From Phycisphaerae bacterium (GTDB taxonomy: Bacteria > Planctomycetota > Phycisphaerae > UBA1845), in contig JABWBH010000018.1 in the NCBI GenBank assembly GCA_013360585.1, positions 1 through 64,000 of the forward strand: a stretch of 64,000 nucleotides of DNA, in the 5' to 3' direction. A program made the translations under genes and the position numbers. The notes below the pieces were generated by a model. That model saw nothing but the letters and a program-made list of their open reading frames with translations, was not told where the DNA came from and did no database searches. Below are positions 35,185 to 44,151 of the stretch, in pieces (position 1 is the first letter of the stretch; each line of letters begins with the position of its first letter).

Positions 35185-36783
35185 TCACGGTTGAGGGGCT
35201 GACTCGGATTCAGGAGATCGACGCGCGGGCGCCGTGAAGCGCCCGTGCAGCCACCAGGTCCGCACATCCTCCACGTCATACCGCTGTCCGCGCGCCTTCA
35301 GCCACGCCAGCGGCTCGGGCACGGTGAACGACCGGTCCGGCTGGCGCACCAGCCCCACCTCCCGGTCAAAGAGACGAACCGTCAGCAGCGTCTGATTTTC
35401 GTACCCGTGCGTCCCGAAGATGCGCAATTGATCGCCCTGAAGCTGAAGTCGCGCCCCGAACCGGGCGTACTCGACGCGCTCCGGCAGCATTGACGAGACA
35501 TCCACGCCGAGCAGCTCCTTCGCCGCAGAGGCGAGCATCTCCCGGTCGAGGTATCCCGGACCCTCCGGCGGCGGGTGGACGTTGATCTCCAGATCAGCGT
35601 ACTCCACCCGATCGTCATTGATGATGATCGAGGTGATGACGATCTCGGCTACGCCCGTCGCTTTCCCGCGCCCGACCAGTTCGCTGATCGGCTCCAGCGA
35701 AAGTCCGGCGAGATACCCGGACGCCGAAAGATGACGGATCGACTCCTCCGCGACGTTCAGACGCCGCACGTTCAGGTGCAGCCGGCTTGTCTCCTGCGGA
35801 TCGAGGACCGGCCAGATCTGCCCCGGGCGCATCGTCGCAATCTCGCCGGCGCACTCCACCGCCCGCACCTTCCGGTCGGCGACCTCGAAGCGGTCCACGT
35901 CAAGGTGCGCCCGGCCGTCAAAGGGCCCGCCCGGCACGCGCCGCGTCAACTCCGCAAGCTCCGCACCCAGCAATTCTCCCACGAACGTCCAGACCGGAAC
36001 GCCCTCCTCCGGCGCAAAGCGCAGGCGACCGCTCACCTCTCCCGACTTCGCCGCCCCCCCCAGCACCTGCTCCAGGCCCGCCGCGTCCAGCGCCATCCGC
36101 GGGATCGACAATTCCACGTCGTGAAAATCCAGCGCCGCTCCCGAAGTGAACCGCGCCGTGATCGAGATCGGCGACCCCACGTCCCGGCCGTTCAGGGCCC
36201 GGCACTTCAGCCGTGCTTCACCTTCACCCGACTCTGTGAAGTCAATAACACCGGTCGCGCTCTCCGCACGCACCTCGAAATCGTCCTGAACCCACCGGAA
36301 ATCGAAGTCCTCGAGGCGCACCCGACGAAGACCCAGCTCCGCGAAATCGTGCTGAAGTCCCGCCGCGATCAACCGCTCATATTCGTACCGCCGCCACTCC
36401 GGCGTCCCCACCACCAGCCACCCCGACCGCAGATGCAGGTGATAACCGGTTTCGTCTCCGACAAGCTGCTCCACCCAGGTCGCGCGGTCGCACGCGAACA
36501 CGTGCGGCCCGCCGTCCCACAACCGCGCCGCCACGTCCCGAAACGCCTGTCCGTGAAACGAAAGAGGTTCAAGCGCACCGAACGTCACGGGCATTCCCAT
36601 CCAGGTGCTGATATCCGCTTCGATCCGGCGGTGATTCGCCTCGCTTCGGAGGTACCACGCGTAGGCGAACGTGCCTCCGAAGGCTGCGATCGGGCAAAGC
36701 AGCGTCAGCGACAGGATGAAGCGTTTTCCGTCGGACGACATCATCATCACGCAGGATTGTTCGTGTGCGATCCGCTTCCTCAA
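35185..36783 (-). CDS. AsmA-like single-pass membrane protein, function unknown
   Basis: The 532-residue protein has one N-terminal membrane helix (residues about 22-43) and then a long β-rich outside region with repeated short 'hydrophobic-polar' strands (VELSIPRMALDAAGL, YADLEINVHPPPEG). This layout recalls AsmA-like proteins of the cell envelope, but no motif proves it. TTG at 36783 overlaps the previous stop (TTGA), which suggests coupling with the amidohydrolase gene; three ATGs at 36741-36747 are alternatives. A role in lipid transport or envelope assembly is only inferred from the fold class and its ABC neighbours. Confidence 0.68.
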   Translation of the reverse strand: MRKRIAHEQSCVMMMSSDGKRFILSLTLLCPIAAFGGTFAYAWYLRSEANHRRIEADISTWMGMPVTFGALEPLSFHGQAFRDVAARLWDGGPHVFACDRATWVEQLVGDETGYHLHLRSGWLVVGTPEWRRYEYERLIAAGLQHDFAELGLRRVRLEDFDFRWVQDDFEVRAESATGVIDFTESGEGEARLKCRALNGRDVGSPISITARFTSGAALDFHDVELSIPRMALDAAGLEQVLGGAAKSGEVSGRLRFAPEEGVPVWTFVGELLGAELAELTRRVPGGPFDGRAHLDVDRFEVADRKVRAVECAGEIATMRPGQIWPVLDPQETSRLHLNVRRLNVAEESIRHLSASGYLAGLSLEPISELVGRGKATGVAEIVITSIIINDDRVEYADLEINVHPPPEGPGYLDREMLASAAKELLGVDVSSMLPERVEYARFGARLQLQGDQLRIFGTHGYENQTLLTVRLFDREVGLVRQPDRSFTVPEPLAWLKARGQRYDVEDVRTWWLHGRFTAPARRSPESESAPQP

Positions 36784-38024
36784 CCTGCGACGACAGGTTC
36801 CGACGGATACACGCGCTTTCCGGCGATGTACGCTGCTGTCGGGACGCTCGTTCCGTCAAGGACTCGGTCGAGGAGCAGTTTTTTCCCGGACGGCGCGGGA
36901 ACCGCAACCAGATCCGCCCAGCGCCGCGGCATCAACGCGCCGATCTGATCGTCCAGCCCCAGCGCCTTCGCCCCCGCCAGCGTCCCGAGCCGCACCAGCG
37001 TTTCCGCCGAAATGTCCGGGCAGGCGCGACGCACATGCCGCAACTCTTCCAGCACCGACAGAGATGGGTTGGACGCCAGGCTGTCCGTGCCGATGCACAC
37101 GTTGATGCCTCGCGCGAGCATCTCCCGGAACCGGTGCGGCGGATGCCCGAACGCCGCGTGCGTGCGCGGGCAGTAGGCGACGCTCGGTCCACGTTCCGCC
37201 AGCACGGCAAGCTGCGCATCCGTCACGTAGTTCACATGCGCCAGCAGCGTCTTCGACGAAAGCAGCCCCTCCCGCTCCAGCCACGTGACCGGATCCACTC
37301 CCGGCGTGTCCACGCGATCATCCCAGACCTTCATGCGCATCAGGAACTCTCGGAAGTCCCCGTCCCCCGCGACGGCAAAGCGCTCCTCCTGCGCGGTCTC
37401 CAGCAGGTGCATGCACACCGGCGCGCCGATCTCGCGCGCCGCCTCCGCACACCGCCTCAGCGCCGCCGGCTCGATCGTATACGGGGCATGCGGAGAAACT
37501 CCGACGCGCAGCCGCGGCGCCGCCCACTCCGCCGCCAGCGCCGCCGCAAGGCGCCTTTCCAGCATTGATCGGCGCTGTCCGATCGCGATGACTTCCCCGA
37601 ACGACACAGATCGCAGGTGCGACCGGGCCAACATCGGCCGCGTCCAGTCCGGCGTGGTCGTCACGTCGCCGATTGCCGTCACTCCGCACGCCAGACTTTC
37701 TTCGATCCCCCGCCGCACCGCTTCCGCCGTCGACGTCTCATCCGGCGTGGCGGCGCTCCGCTTTTGCATCAGCGCGCTTAACCACGGGATGAACAACCCT
37801 TGCGGCGGAACCTGACCGTGAAGATCACTCAGATCAAGGTGCGTATGCGCGTTGACGAACCCGGGCAGCAGAACCACGTCGCCCAGATCTACCGGCTCGC
37901 CCGTCGCCCCGCGCAGCGCCGCAAAAGGCCCGACCTCGACGATCTTCCCGCCTTCCGCGACGACCGCGCCGTTCTCGATCGCCGAACCTTCGACCGGATA
38001 GACCCACTTCGCCCGAAATATCAC
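36780..38024 (-). CDS. Amidohydrolase of the chlorohydrolase / adenosine-type deaminase group
   Basis: The 414-residue enzyme has the metal-binding HTHLD (NAHTHLDLSD), SPHAPYT, a third His in AHVNYV and the catalytic Asp in GTDSLASN, the set of a mononuclear metal amidohydrolase such as cytosine, guanine or 5'-methylthioadenosine deaminases. I chose GTG 38024 because GGAAGGGAGG lies nine bases before it; the longer frame starts at TTG 38075 with poor support. The substrate cannot be told from sequence. It lies in an operon after a GNAT gene and before the AsmA-like gene. Confidence 0.83.
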   Translation of the reverse strand: MIFRAKWVYPVEGSAIENGAVVAEGGKIVEVGPFAALRGATGEPVDLGDVVLLPGFVNAHTHLDLSDLHGQVPPQGLFIPWLSALMQKRSAATPDETSTAEAVRRGIEESLACGVTAIGDVTTTPDWTRPMLARSHLRSVSFGEVIAIGQRRSMLERRLAAALAAEWAAPRLRVGVSPHAPYTIEPAALRRCAEAAREIGAPVCMHLLETAQEERFAVAGDGDFREFLMRMKVWDDRVDTPGVDPVTWLEREGLLSSKTLLAHVNYVTDAQLAVLAERGPSVAYCPRTHAAFGHPPHRFREMLARGINVCIGTDSLASNPSLSVLEELRHVRRACPDISAETLVRLGTLAGAKALGLDDQIGALMPRRWADLVAVPAPSGKKLLLDRVLDGTSVPTAAYIAGKRVYPSEPVVAG

Positions 38025-38086
38025 GACTCCGGCCTCCCTTCCCGAGGGCGACTCGTGTTCGCCCACGCCTGACAAGGGGCACGCGC

Positions 38087-38854
38087 CTATCTCGCTCTCC
38101 CCACCCCTTCCGTTTCGCGATGATACTCGATCACTCGCCCGTCCACCTCAAAACCCGCGGCCTTGAACCGGGCAAGCCGCTCCTCTCGTTCCACGGCCAG
38201 CGGAAGGCAGATCGTCCGCATCTGCAGACGCTGCGCCAGCGCCAGAACGTGCGCCAGGAGCGCCCGCTCGACGCTCGCCTCGTCCGTCCCCCCAACGATC
38301 TCCGGTTCGATGATCCGCCCGATGTCTCCGACCTGGTGCAGCGCGATCCGTCCCGCCGGACGGCCCGCCTGAAGCGCGACAAACGCATCCAGCGACGCGT
38401 CGTCCAACCGGGCGACCCCCGCCGCTTGTGCCTCTGACGCGTCGCCGAACGTGGCCTCGTACGCGCCCCGCATCGCCCGCGCCGGCAGGATACGAACCTG
38501 CGGTGCGGGATTCAGATGAACCCACCGGGATAAGGTCAGGCAGACGTACTCGATCTCGTCGAACCCTCTCGCGCTCAGAAATGCCCCCAACTCGTCGATC
38601 CGCCGACCCTCGGCCGGTGCCCAGCGGTGACACGTCAGTCCCCGACCCGCAAAAAAGGACTCCGCTTCCGCAAACGCCTCTTCCGCCCGGCGCCCCGGCG
38701 GCAGAATCACCTCTCGATACTGATTCACCTCCGGCAGCGCCGAAAATCGTTCGCAAACGAACGCCACCCCGAGATCCAGCGTGTGACGCTCGCAGAGTTG
38801 ACCGCAGTACGCCTGATTCGACCGGAGGATCGATCCCAGCGTCGTGTGCGTCAT
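38087..38854 (-). CDS. GNAT-family acetyltransferase
   Basis: The 255-residue protein has a C-terminal half of GNAT type (FVALQAGRPAGRIALHQVG, then EASVERALLAHVLALAQRL in place of the acetyl-CoA loop and helix, and RFKAAGFEVDGRVIEY at the end). The N-terminal half is another, more diverged lobe. The target is unknown. Its ATG overlaps the gatA stop by four bases (ATGA), so it is translationally coupled to gatA; there is no obvious functional reason. Confidence 0.78.
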   Translation of the reverse strand: MTHTTLGSILRSNQAYCGQLCERHTLDLGVAFVCERFSALPEVNQYREVILPPGRRAEEAFAEAESFFAGRGLTCHRWAPAEGRRIDELGAFLSARGFDEIEYVCLTLSRWVHLNPAPQVRILPARAMRGAYEATFGDASEAQAAGVARLDDASLDAFVALQAGRPAGRIALHQVGDIGRIIEPEIVGGTDEASVERALLAHVLALAQRLQMRTICLPLAVEREERLARFKAAGFEVDGRVIEYHRETEGVGRAR

Positions 38855-40317
38855 GCGGCGGCCTCCGTCGCCAGAAACGCCGGCGGAACGCCGCGGTGAT
38901 AATCCGTCGCAAGCTGAAACTGATGTGCCGTCTGAAGCAGCCGAGCCTCGCCGAACACCGGACCCATCAATTGCAACCCGATCGGCAGCCCCCGCGCGTC
39001 AAATCCGCAGGGCACGCTGATCCCGCAGATTCCCGCAAGGTTCGCCGGGATCGTGTAAACATCACTGAGGTACATCGCCAGCGGGTCCGAAGCCTTCTCT
39101 CCGAGGCAAAACGCCGTCGTCGGCGTCACCGGCCCGGCGATCACGTCCACTTCCGAAAACGCACGCTCAAAGTCGCCCCGGATCAGCGTTCGAACGCGCG
39201 ATGCCTTGTCGTAATAAGCGTCGTAATAACCGCTCGACAGCGCATGCGTTCCGATCATGATCCGCCGCTTCACTTCCGCCCCCAGCCCCTGACCGCGCGA
39301 CGCCTTGTACACCTCGATCAGGTCGGCTCCCCCCGCGCGCCTCCCGTAACGCAGGCCGTCGAACCGTGCAAGATTGCTCGACGCCTCCGCCGGCGCGACG
39401 AGGTAGTAGCACGCAGCCGCATATTCCGTGTGCGGAAGTGTGATGTCCTTCGTTCGCGCGCCCAGCGTCCGCAGCACGTCGATCGCGCCGTGGACCGCCG
39501 CTCGAACCTCGGCGCTTAATCCCTCGCCGAAATATTCGTGCGGAAGTCCCACGCTCAGACCGTCGATCGGCGCGTCGATCGCCGCCGCGTAGTCCGGCGG
39601 GGCATCCGGCGCGGTGGTCGAGTCCCGTGCGTCCGGTCCGGCAAGGATGTTCATCAGAAGCGCGGCGTCCCTTGCATCCGTGGCGATCGGCCCGACCTGA
39701 TCGAGACTGCTTCCGAACGCCACCAGTCCGAACCGGGAGACGCGCCCGTATCCGGGTTTCAACCCCGTGACGCCGCACAGTGCGGCCGGCTGACGGATCG
39801 AACCTCCCGTGTCGCTGCCCAGCGCCGCCGGAACAAGACGCGCCGCCACCGCCGCGGCTGATCCGCCGGAAGACCCGCCGGGAACCCGCTTCGGATCCCA
39901 CGGATTTCGCGTCGGACCGAATGCGCTGTTCTCCGTGCTGCTGCCCATCGCGAACTCGTCAAGGTTGGTCTTGCCGACGACGATCGCTCCGGCGCGTTCA
40001 AGGCGCCGCACGACTTCCGCGTCATAAAGCGATGAAAACCCCGCCAGCATCGCGGATCCGCAGGTCGTCGGCGCAAAGGAGGTGCAGAGGTTGTCCTTCA
40101 CGGCGATCGGAACGCCGCATAACGGCCCCAGGGCTTCGCCTCTTGAACGTGCTTCGTCGATCCGCCGCGCCGCCGCAAGCGATCGCTCCGCGTCCACGTG
40201 CAGGAACGCGCGGATCTCCGCCGCCGCGCTGATCCGTTTGAGACAGTCGTGCATCACGTCCTCGGCAGGCACGCGCCCGCGCCGAACCCCCTCTGCCGTC
40301 TCAAACACGGTGAGCAC
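38851..40317 (-). CDS. gatA: Glutamyl-tRNA(Gln)/aspartyl-tRNA(Asn) amidotransferase subunit A
   Basis: The 488-residue amidase makes ammonia from glutamine for conversion of misacylated Glu-tRNA(Gln) or Asp-tRNA(Asn) by GatB. The amidase-signature catalytic residues K74, S149 (PGGSSGG) and S173 (TGGSIRQ) are all present, followed by LKPGYGRVSRFGL. Start GTG 40317 has GGGGAGG upstream. It is three bases downstream of gatC; gatB is not in the window. It is full length. Confidence 0.97.
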   Translation of the reverse strand: MLTVFETAEGVRRGRVPAEDVMHDCLKRISAAAEIRAFLHVDAERSLAAARRIDEARSRGEALGPLCGVPIAVKDNLCTSFAPTTCGSAMLAGFSSLYDAEVVRRLERAGAIVVGKTNLDEFAMGSSTENSAFGPTRNPWDPKRVPGGSSGGSAAAVAARLVPAALGSDTGGSIRQPAALCGVTGLKPGYGRVSRFGLVAFGSSLDQVGPIATDARDAALLMNILAGPDARDSTTAPDAPPDYAAAIDAPIDGLSVGLPHEYFGEGLSAEVRAAVHGAIDVLRTLGARTKDITLPHTEYAAACYYLVAPAEASSNLARFDGLRYGRRAGGADLIEVYKASRGQGLGAEVKRRIMIGTHALSSGYYDAYYDKASRVRTLIRGDFERAFSEVDVIAGPVTPTTAFCLGEKASDPLAMYLSDVYTIPANLAGICGISVPCGFDARGLPIGLQLMGPVFGEARLLQTAHQFQLATDYHRGVPPAFLATEAAA

Positions 40318-40320
40318 GCC

Positions 40321-40620
40321 TCATGCCTCCCCGTCTGCGAGCACCTTCGGCACTTTGAAGTACCCCTGATCCGCGCTCGGTGCATTGCGAAGCGCCAGGT
40401 CCGGTCCGCAACCCGCCGCCGGGACATCGTCCCGCAGAACATCCTGAAGCGCCAAGGCGTGAACCGTGGGCGGGACGTCCGCCGTCGGCGCTGCTCCGAG
40501 ACGCTCAAAGTAATCGAGAATGCTCGCAAGCTGGTCGACGTACGCCGCTGCCTCGTCCTCCGCGAGGTTCAGTCGCGCTAGGTGCGCGACGCGCCGAACG
40601 TCTTCAAGCGTCAGGGACAC
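40321..40620 (-). CDS. gatC: Amidotransferase subunit C
   Basis: A 99-residue protein of typical length. The start MSLTLEDVRRVAHLARLNL and the aromatic YFKVPKV near the C terminus identify GatC, which stabilises the GatA-GatB complex. It begins with GTG and is the first gene of the minus-strand operon running to 32191; the 150-bp gap to the divergent ATP-grasp gene should hold both promoters. Confidence 0.95.
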   Translation of the reverse strand: MSLTLEDVRRVAHLARLNLAEDEAAAYVDQLASILDYFERLGAAPTADVPPTVHALALQDVLRDDVPAAGCGPDLALRNAPSADQGYFKVPKVLADGEA

Positions 40621-40770
40621 CCTTGTTCTCCCGAGGAATCCGGTTCAAGGCGGCGCCGCGTCGGATTCAGCTCCCGCCGCCCTTGCCGCAGGTTCCATCG
40701 TGGCGCGCCCCCACGCCGCGGTCAACCGACCGGCTGGTCACGCCGCCGCGCGGAGGTAAGATGCCCCGCG

Positions 40771-41799
40771 ATGACCGCTGGAGCATCCGGTGAAGGTCCG
40801 CGCGACGTTTTCAACGTCTTGTTCACCTGTGTCGGGCGCAGGGTCGAACTCCTCGACGCCTTCCGCCGCGCCGCCGTCGCGCTGAGGCTGAACCCGCGGG
40901 TCCACGGCGCGGACGTGACGCCTCTTGCTCCAGGCATGCACCACGTGGACGAAGCCCACCTCGTACCGCGCATCGACTCGCCGCATTACGTCCCAGCCCT
41001 CCTCGATCTGGTGGACTCGCGCCGGGTTCGCCTCATCGTCCCGAGCATCGACCCGGATCTGCCGGTCCTCGCCGCCGGCGCCGCGGACTTCCTCTCGCGC
41101 GGCTGCGCCGTGCTGGTCAGCGAACCCCACGTGATCGAGACCTGCCGTGACAAACTGCGCACACATCAGGCGCTCCGCCTCGCCGGCCTTGACACGCCTG
41201 ACACCTGGCGACTTGCCGAGTTTCCGGCGGACGGGGGGGCATACCCCGTGTACATGAAGCCGCGTTACGGAAGCGCCGCCCGGGGAAATTTCGTCGTTCA
41301 TTCCGCTCGTGAGTTGGACGTGCTCGGCGCCCGCGTCAGCGACCCGATCGTGCAGGAATACGTCGAAGGCGTCGAGCACACACTTGACGTCTACTGCGGG
41401 CTGGACGGGGTTCCGCGCTGCGTCGTTCCGCGCCGCCGGCTCGAGGTCCGCAGCGGCGAAGTGAGCAAGTCGCTGATCGTCCGGGACGACGCCCTGATGA
41501 CCGCGGGGCGCCGGGTCGTCGAGGCGCTTCCCGGATGTCGCGGTGTTGTCACCGTCCAGGTCATTCAAACCCGCACCGGACGCATCCGCGTCATCGAGAT
41601 CAACCCGCGGTTCGGCGGGGGGGCGCCCCTGTCGATCCACGCCGGTGCGGATTTCCCGCGGTGGATCCTTCAGACGCTCCTCGGAAACCCGCCGGTCATT
41701 GATCCGCTCGGATTCACCGACGATGTCGCAATGTTGCGCTTCGACCGATCCGTGTTCGTCGAGCACGCCTCAAAACGCTCCGCCGACCTCGCGTCATAA
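40771..41799 (+). CDS. ATP-grasp ligase, PylC/carbamoyl-phosphate-synthase-like
   Basis: The 342-residue enzyme has an N-terminal nucleotide-like fold (VLFTCVGRRVELLDAF) and an ATP-grasp core: CRDKLRTHQALRLAGL, YPVYMKPRYGSAARG, QEYVEGVEHTLDVYCG, and the metal-binding VIEINPRFGGGAPL near the end. It should join a carboxylate to an amine with ATP, but the substrates are unknown. Many such single genes belong to peptide or sugar-nucleotide decoration. ATG 40771 was chosen by frame; the best ribosome site (GGAGG, 40752-40756) better fits ATG 40761, which starts a ten-codon frame. Its stop overlaps the convergent yraN by six bases. Confidence 0.85.
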   Translation: MTAGASGEGPRDVFNVLFTCVGRRVELLDAFRRAAVALRLNPRVHGADVTPLAPGMHHVDEAHLVPRIDSPHYVPALLDLVDSRRVRLIVPSIDPDLPVLAAGAADFLSRGCAVLVSEPHVIETCRDKLRTHQALRLAGLDTPDTWRLAEFPADGGAYPVYMKPRYGSAARGNFVVHSARELDVLGARVSDPIVQEYVEGVEHTLDVYCGLDGVPRCVVPRRRLEVRSGEVSKSLIVRDDALMTAGRRVVEALPGCRGVVTVQVIQTRTGRIRVIEINPRFGGGAPLSIHAGADFPRWILQTLLGNPPVIDPLGFTDDVAMLRFDRSVFVEHASKRSADLAS

Positions 41800-42186
41800 C
41801 GTCGCGCCGCGGCGCCTTCCGCCGGTCTGAAGGTTGAAGGCGTCGATGTAGTGCTTGATGTCGGCTTCGCCGTCCCCCTTCAAGGTGATCGCCACAACAT
41901 CCACCCGGCAGGGCAGCGCCCACGCGTTAGTGTCGTGGAGGAATGTGCGCGCGACGGTGCTGAGAGCGTCCTTCTTCGACTGCACGATCGTCGCCTCCGG
42001 CGCGACTTCTCCTTCCTGTCGCGTGCGCACCTCGACGAACACGATCGTGTCGCCGTCCACGACGATCAGGTCCGCCTCGCCCGCCGGACACACGTAGTTG
42101 TGCGCGACAAGACGGTATCCCTTTCGGCGCAGAAAAGAGGCCGCCAGCTTCTCGCTGCGGCCTCCGAGTCTCTTGCGCGGGTCCAT
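41794..42186 (-). CDS. YraN-family (UPF0102) putative endonuclease
   Basis: A 130-residue protein with the family signature from GRRSEKLAASFLRRKGY-like start, YVCPAGEADLIVVDGDTIVFVEVR (key E/D and EVR) and the C-terminal RVDVVAI. This is the nuclease fold of restriction-enzyme type; its DNA or RNA target is not settled. It lies right after rplS, as in many bacteria. ATG 42186 was taken; GTG 42189 is equally possible. Confidence 0.9.
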   Translation of the reverse strand: MDPRKRLGGRSEKLAASFLRRKGYRLVAHNYVCPAGEADLIVVDGDTIVFVEVRTRQEGEVAPEATIVQSKKDALSTVARTFLHDTNAWALPCRVDVVAITLKGDGEADIKHYIDAFNLQTGGRRRGATL

Positions 42187-42208
42187 CACCGGGGGCGAGT
42201 CGAAACGA

Positions 42209-42634
42209 TCAGGGGCTTCCGACCAGTTCCGGCTCCGCTTCGCGGGTCGAACCGCCCTCCGCGCCGCCCCGCGAACGCCCGGTGCGCACTTCCTTCAGGC
42301 GGCGGGCCTTGCCGAGACGATCACGCAGGTAATACAGCTTAGCCCGACGCGCCTTGCCCTGGCGCCGCGATACAACGTCGAGCACGTTCGGCGAGTGCAG
42401 CATGAACGTGCGCTCCACCCCTTCCTTGCCGACGATCCGGCGCACCGTGAAATTCACGTTGATCCCCCGGCCGCGGACGGCGATGACCACGCCGTTGTAG
42501 ACCTGCGTCCGCTCCTTGTCGCCCTCGATGATCCGCGTGTGAACGTCCACCGTGTCCCCGATCCGCAGCGTCGGGAGCTTCGACTTCAAGTGAGGTTTCT
42601 CGACTTTATCAATCAGCGCCTGTGCATGTGTCAT
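42209..42634 (-). CDS. rplS: Ribosomal protein bL19
   Basis: The 141-residue protein matches L19: LRIGDTVDVHTRIIEGDKER, GVVIAVRGRGIN, FTVRRIVGKEGVERTFMLHSPN, KARRAKLYYLRDR. ATG 42634 gives the normal family start; the open frame upstream is not used. The last 30 residues (SRGGAEGG...) extend beyond the typical end. It is third in the rpsP-trmD-rplS operon and binds 23S rRNA at the subunit interface. Confidence 0.96.
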   Translation of the reverse strand: MTHAQALIDKVEKPHLKSKLPTLRIGDTVDVHTRIIEGDKERTQVYNGVVIAVRGRGINVNFTVRRIVGKEGVERTFMLHSPNVLDVVSRRQGKARRAKLYYLRDRLGKARRLKEVRTGRSRGGAEGGSTREAEPELVGSP

Positions 42635-42677
42635 GACACGGTCTCCGCGTCCACCCGTCGCCTTCGGCGGTCCGGGG

Positions 42678-43406
42678 TCAAATCCCGTCGTTTTCTCTGC
42701 GGCCTTTTTCTCGAACCGGTTCCAGCAGATCCGGTCGCCGCTGTCGTGTACGCACCAAGGCCTGCTCCCGTCGCCACGCCTCGATCTGGGCGTGATGTCC
42801 GGACAGCAGGATCTCGGGCACCTCAAGCCCTCGGAACGATCGCGGCCGCGTGTACTGCGGATAATCCAGCAACCCGGTCGTAAACGACTCCCGGATCACC
42901 GACTCTCCGTCGCCCACCGCCCCCGGCAGCAACCGAACCACTGCGTCGATCAACACGATCGCCGCAGCTTCTCCTCCCGAAAGAACGTAATCTCCGATCG
43001 AGATCTCGCGAAAACCGAGCCCCGCCGGAATCCGCTCGTCAAAACCCTCATAATGCCCGCAGAGCAGCAGGAGCCACGTCTCCCGCGACAGCTCCTCCAC
43101 CAGCTTCTGCGTCAGACGCTCCCCGGACGGACACATCAGCAACCGCGTCGGCGCCCGGTTCAACCCCGCCTGTCCTTCCGCAATCACATGCTCGACCGCC
43201 CGGAAGATCGGCTCGCATTTGAGCACCATCCCCGGACCTCCCCCGAAAGGACGGTCGTCCACGCTGCGGTGCGGATCATCCGCGAAGTCGCGGAAGTTCG
43301 TATATGCGATCGTCACCCGACCGCTTTCCACCGCCCGTCCGACGATGCTGTGCCCCGCAAACGCCCGGAGAACATCGGGGAAAAGGGTCAATACGTCGAT
43401 CCGCAT
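42678..43406 (-). CDS. trmD: tRNA (guanine-N1-)-methyltransferase
   Basis: The 242-residue enzyme methylates G37 in tRNAs with G36, which prevents frameshifting. [35 protein letters not shown] and [13 protein letters not shown] (the knotted SAM site) are present. Start ATG 43406. It lies between rpsP and rplS, 43 bp before rplS. Confidence 0.97.
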   Translation of the reverse strand: MRIDVLTLFPDVLRAFAGHSIVGRAVESGRVTIAYTNFRDFADDPHRSVDDRPFGGGPGMVLKCEPIFRAVEHVIAEGQAGLNRAPTRLLMCPSGERLTQKLVEELSRETWLLLLCGHYEGFDERIPAGLGFREISIGDYVLSGGEAAAIVLIDAVVRLLPGAVGDGESVIRESFTTGLLDYPQYTRPRSFRGLEVPEILLSGHHAQIEAWRREQALVRTRQRRPDLLEPVREKGRRENDGI

Positions 43407-43466
43407 GACCGAATCCCTTCGCTCTCCCACCCCGGCGGCGGCTCACAACGGCGCGCAACGCCCGTC

Positions 43467-43718
43467 TTACGACAGAACGCCGTGCTTCTTCAGCAGCGCA
43501 CGCACCGTATCCGACGGCTGAGCGCCGACGCTAAGCCAGTATCGGATGCGATCCGCCTCGAGCGACACCTGCTTGCTTTCGTCCTTCGCGATCGGATCGA
43601 CGTAACCGAGTTGCTCGATCACGCGCCCGTCGCGCGGACGGCGCTTATCCACGGCCGCGATCCGAAAGAACGGGCGATGCGTCCTCCCGTGTCTCGACAT
43701 TCTGATCCGTACTGACAA
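43467..43718 (-). CDS. rpsP: Ribosomal protein bS16
   Basis: The 83-residue protein has the S16 pattern VRIRMSRHGRTHRPFFRIA, RDGRVIEQLGYVDP and RIRYWLSVGAQPSDTV. TTG 43718 was chosen because GCAGGAACG lies just before it and the length then matches the family; no ATG fits. It heads the minus-strand translation operon. The usual next gene rimM is absent; trmD follows after 60 bp. Confidence 0.95.
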   Translation of the reverse strand: MSVRIRMSRHGRTHRPFFRIAAVDKRRPRDGRVIEQLGYVDPIAKDESKQVSLEADRIRYWLSVGAQPSDTVRALLKKHGVLS

Positions 43719-44151
43719 CGTTCCTGCTCCCTCTGACTCCGCCGACGCTCGTTCCGTCTCCAGCCTACCACGCCGGAAAAACCGAGACACGGGAGTATAT
43801 CGCCCGGTCTCACTCCTGCAAGCACACCTGATAAACCTGCCGGCCCGCAACCCTCGTCGGCAGGGCCGCCCCGACTTGGGGGAAAGAAGTTGCAGTTTCG
43901 GGCTTGCCCAACTCGGTCTTTCAGGTGTCTCTTTGCAAGCCTGTCTTCCAACCAGCGGCACCAGGAAGAGGTATAAAAATACGCCTCCAGAGTAATTATT
44001 GTTCCCTTGCTGAATTCAACGTTTGTCATCATCACCCTCGCAACTTGCCAAGTTTTCCGAGTCCGCGTACTCAACCACGCATGATCGGTTCAGGGCGGCA
44101 CAGCCGGTCGTACCCCCGGACGCGCCCTCCGAGCGCACAAGGATCGGACCA
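43719..44151. other. Divergent intergenic region of rpsP and queF, with an AT-rich promoter-like patch
   Basis: Most of the 433 bp have no gene. The segment 43965-44020 is clearly AT-richer than its surroundings. On the minus strand it offers TTGAAT (44014-44019) and TAATTA (43993-43998), 15 bp apart, as a poor but plausible promoter for the rpsP operon. I looked for a preQ1 riboswitch before queF and saw no convincing one. Confidence 0.4.

Noticed and set aside
43719-44151. preQ1 riboswitch upstream of queF
   Set aside because: No convincing conserved stem and A-rich tail could be picked out by eye.
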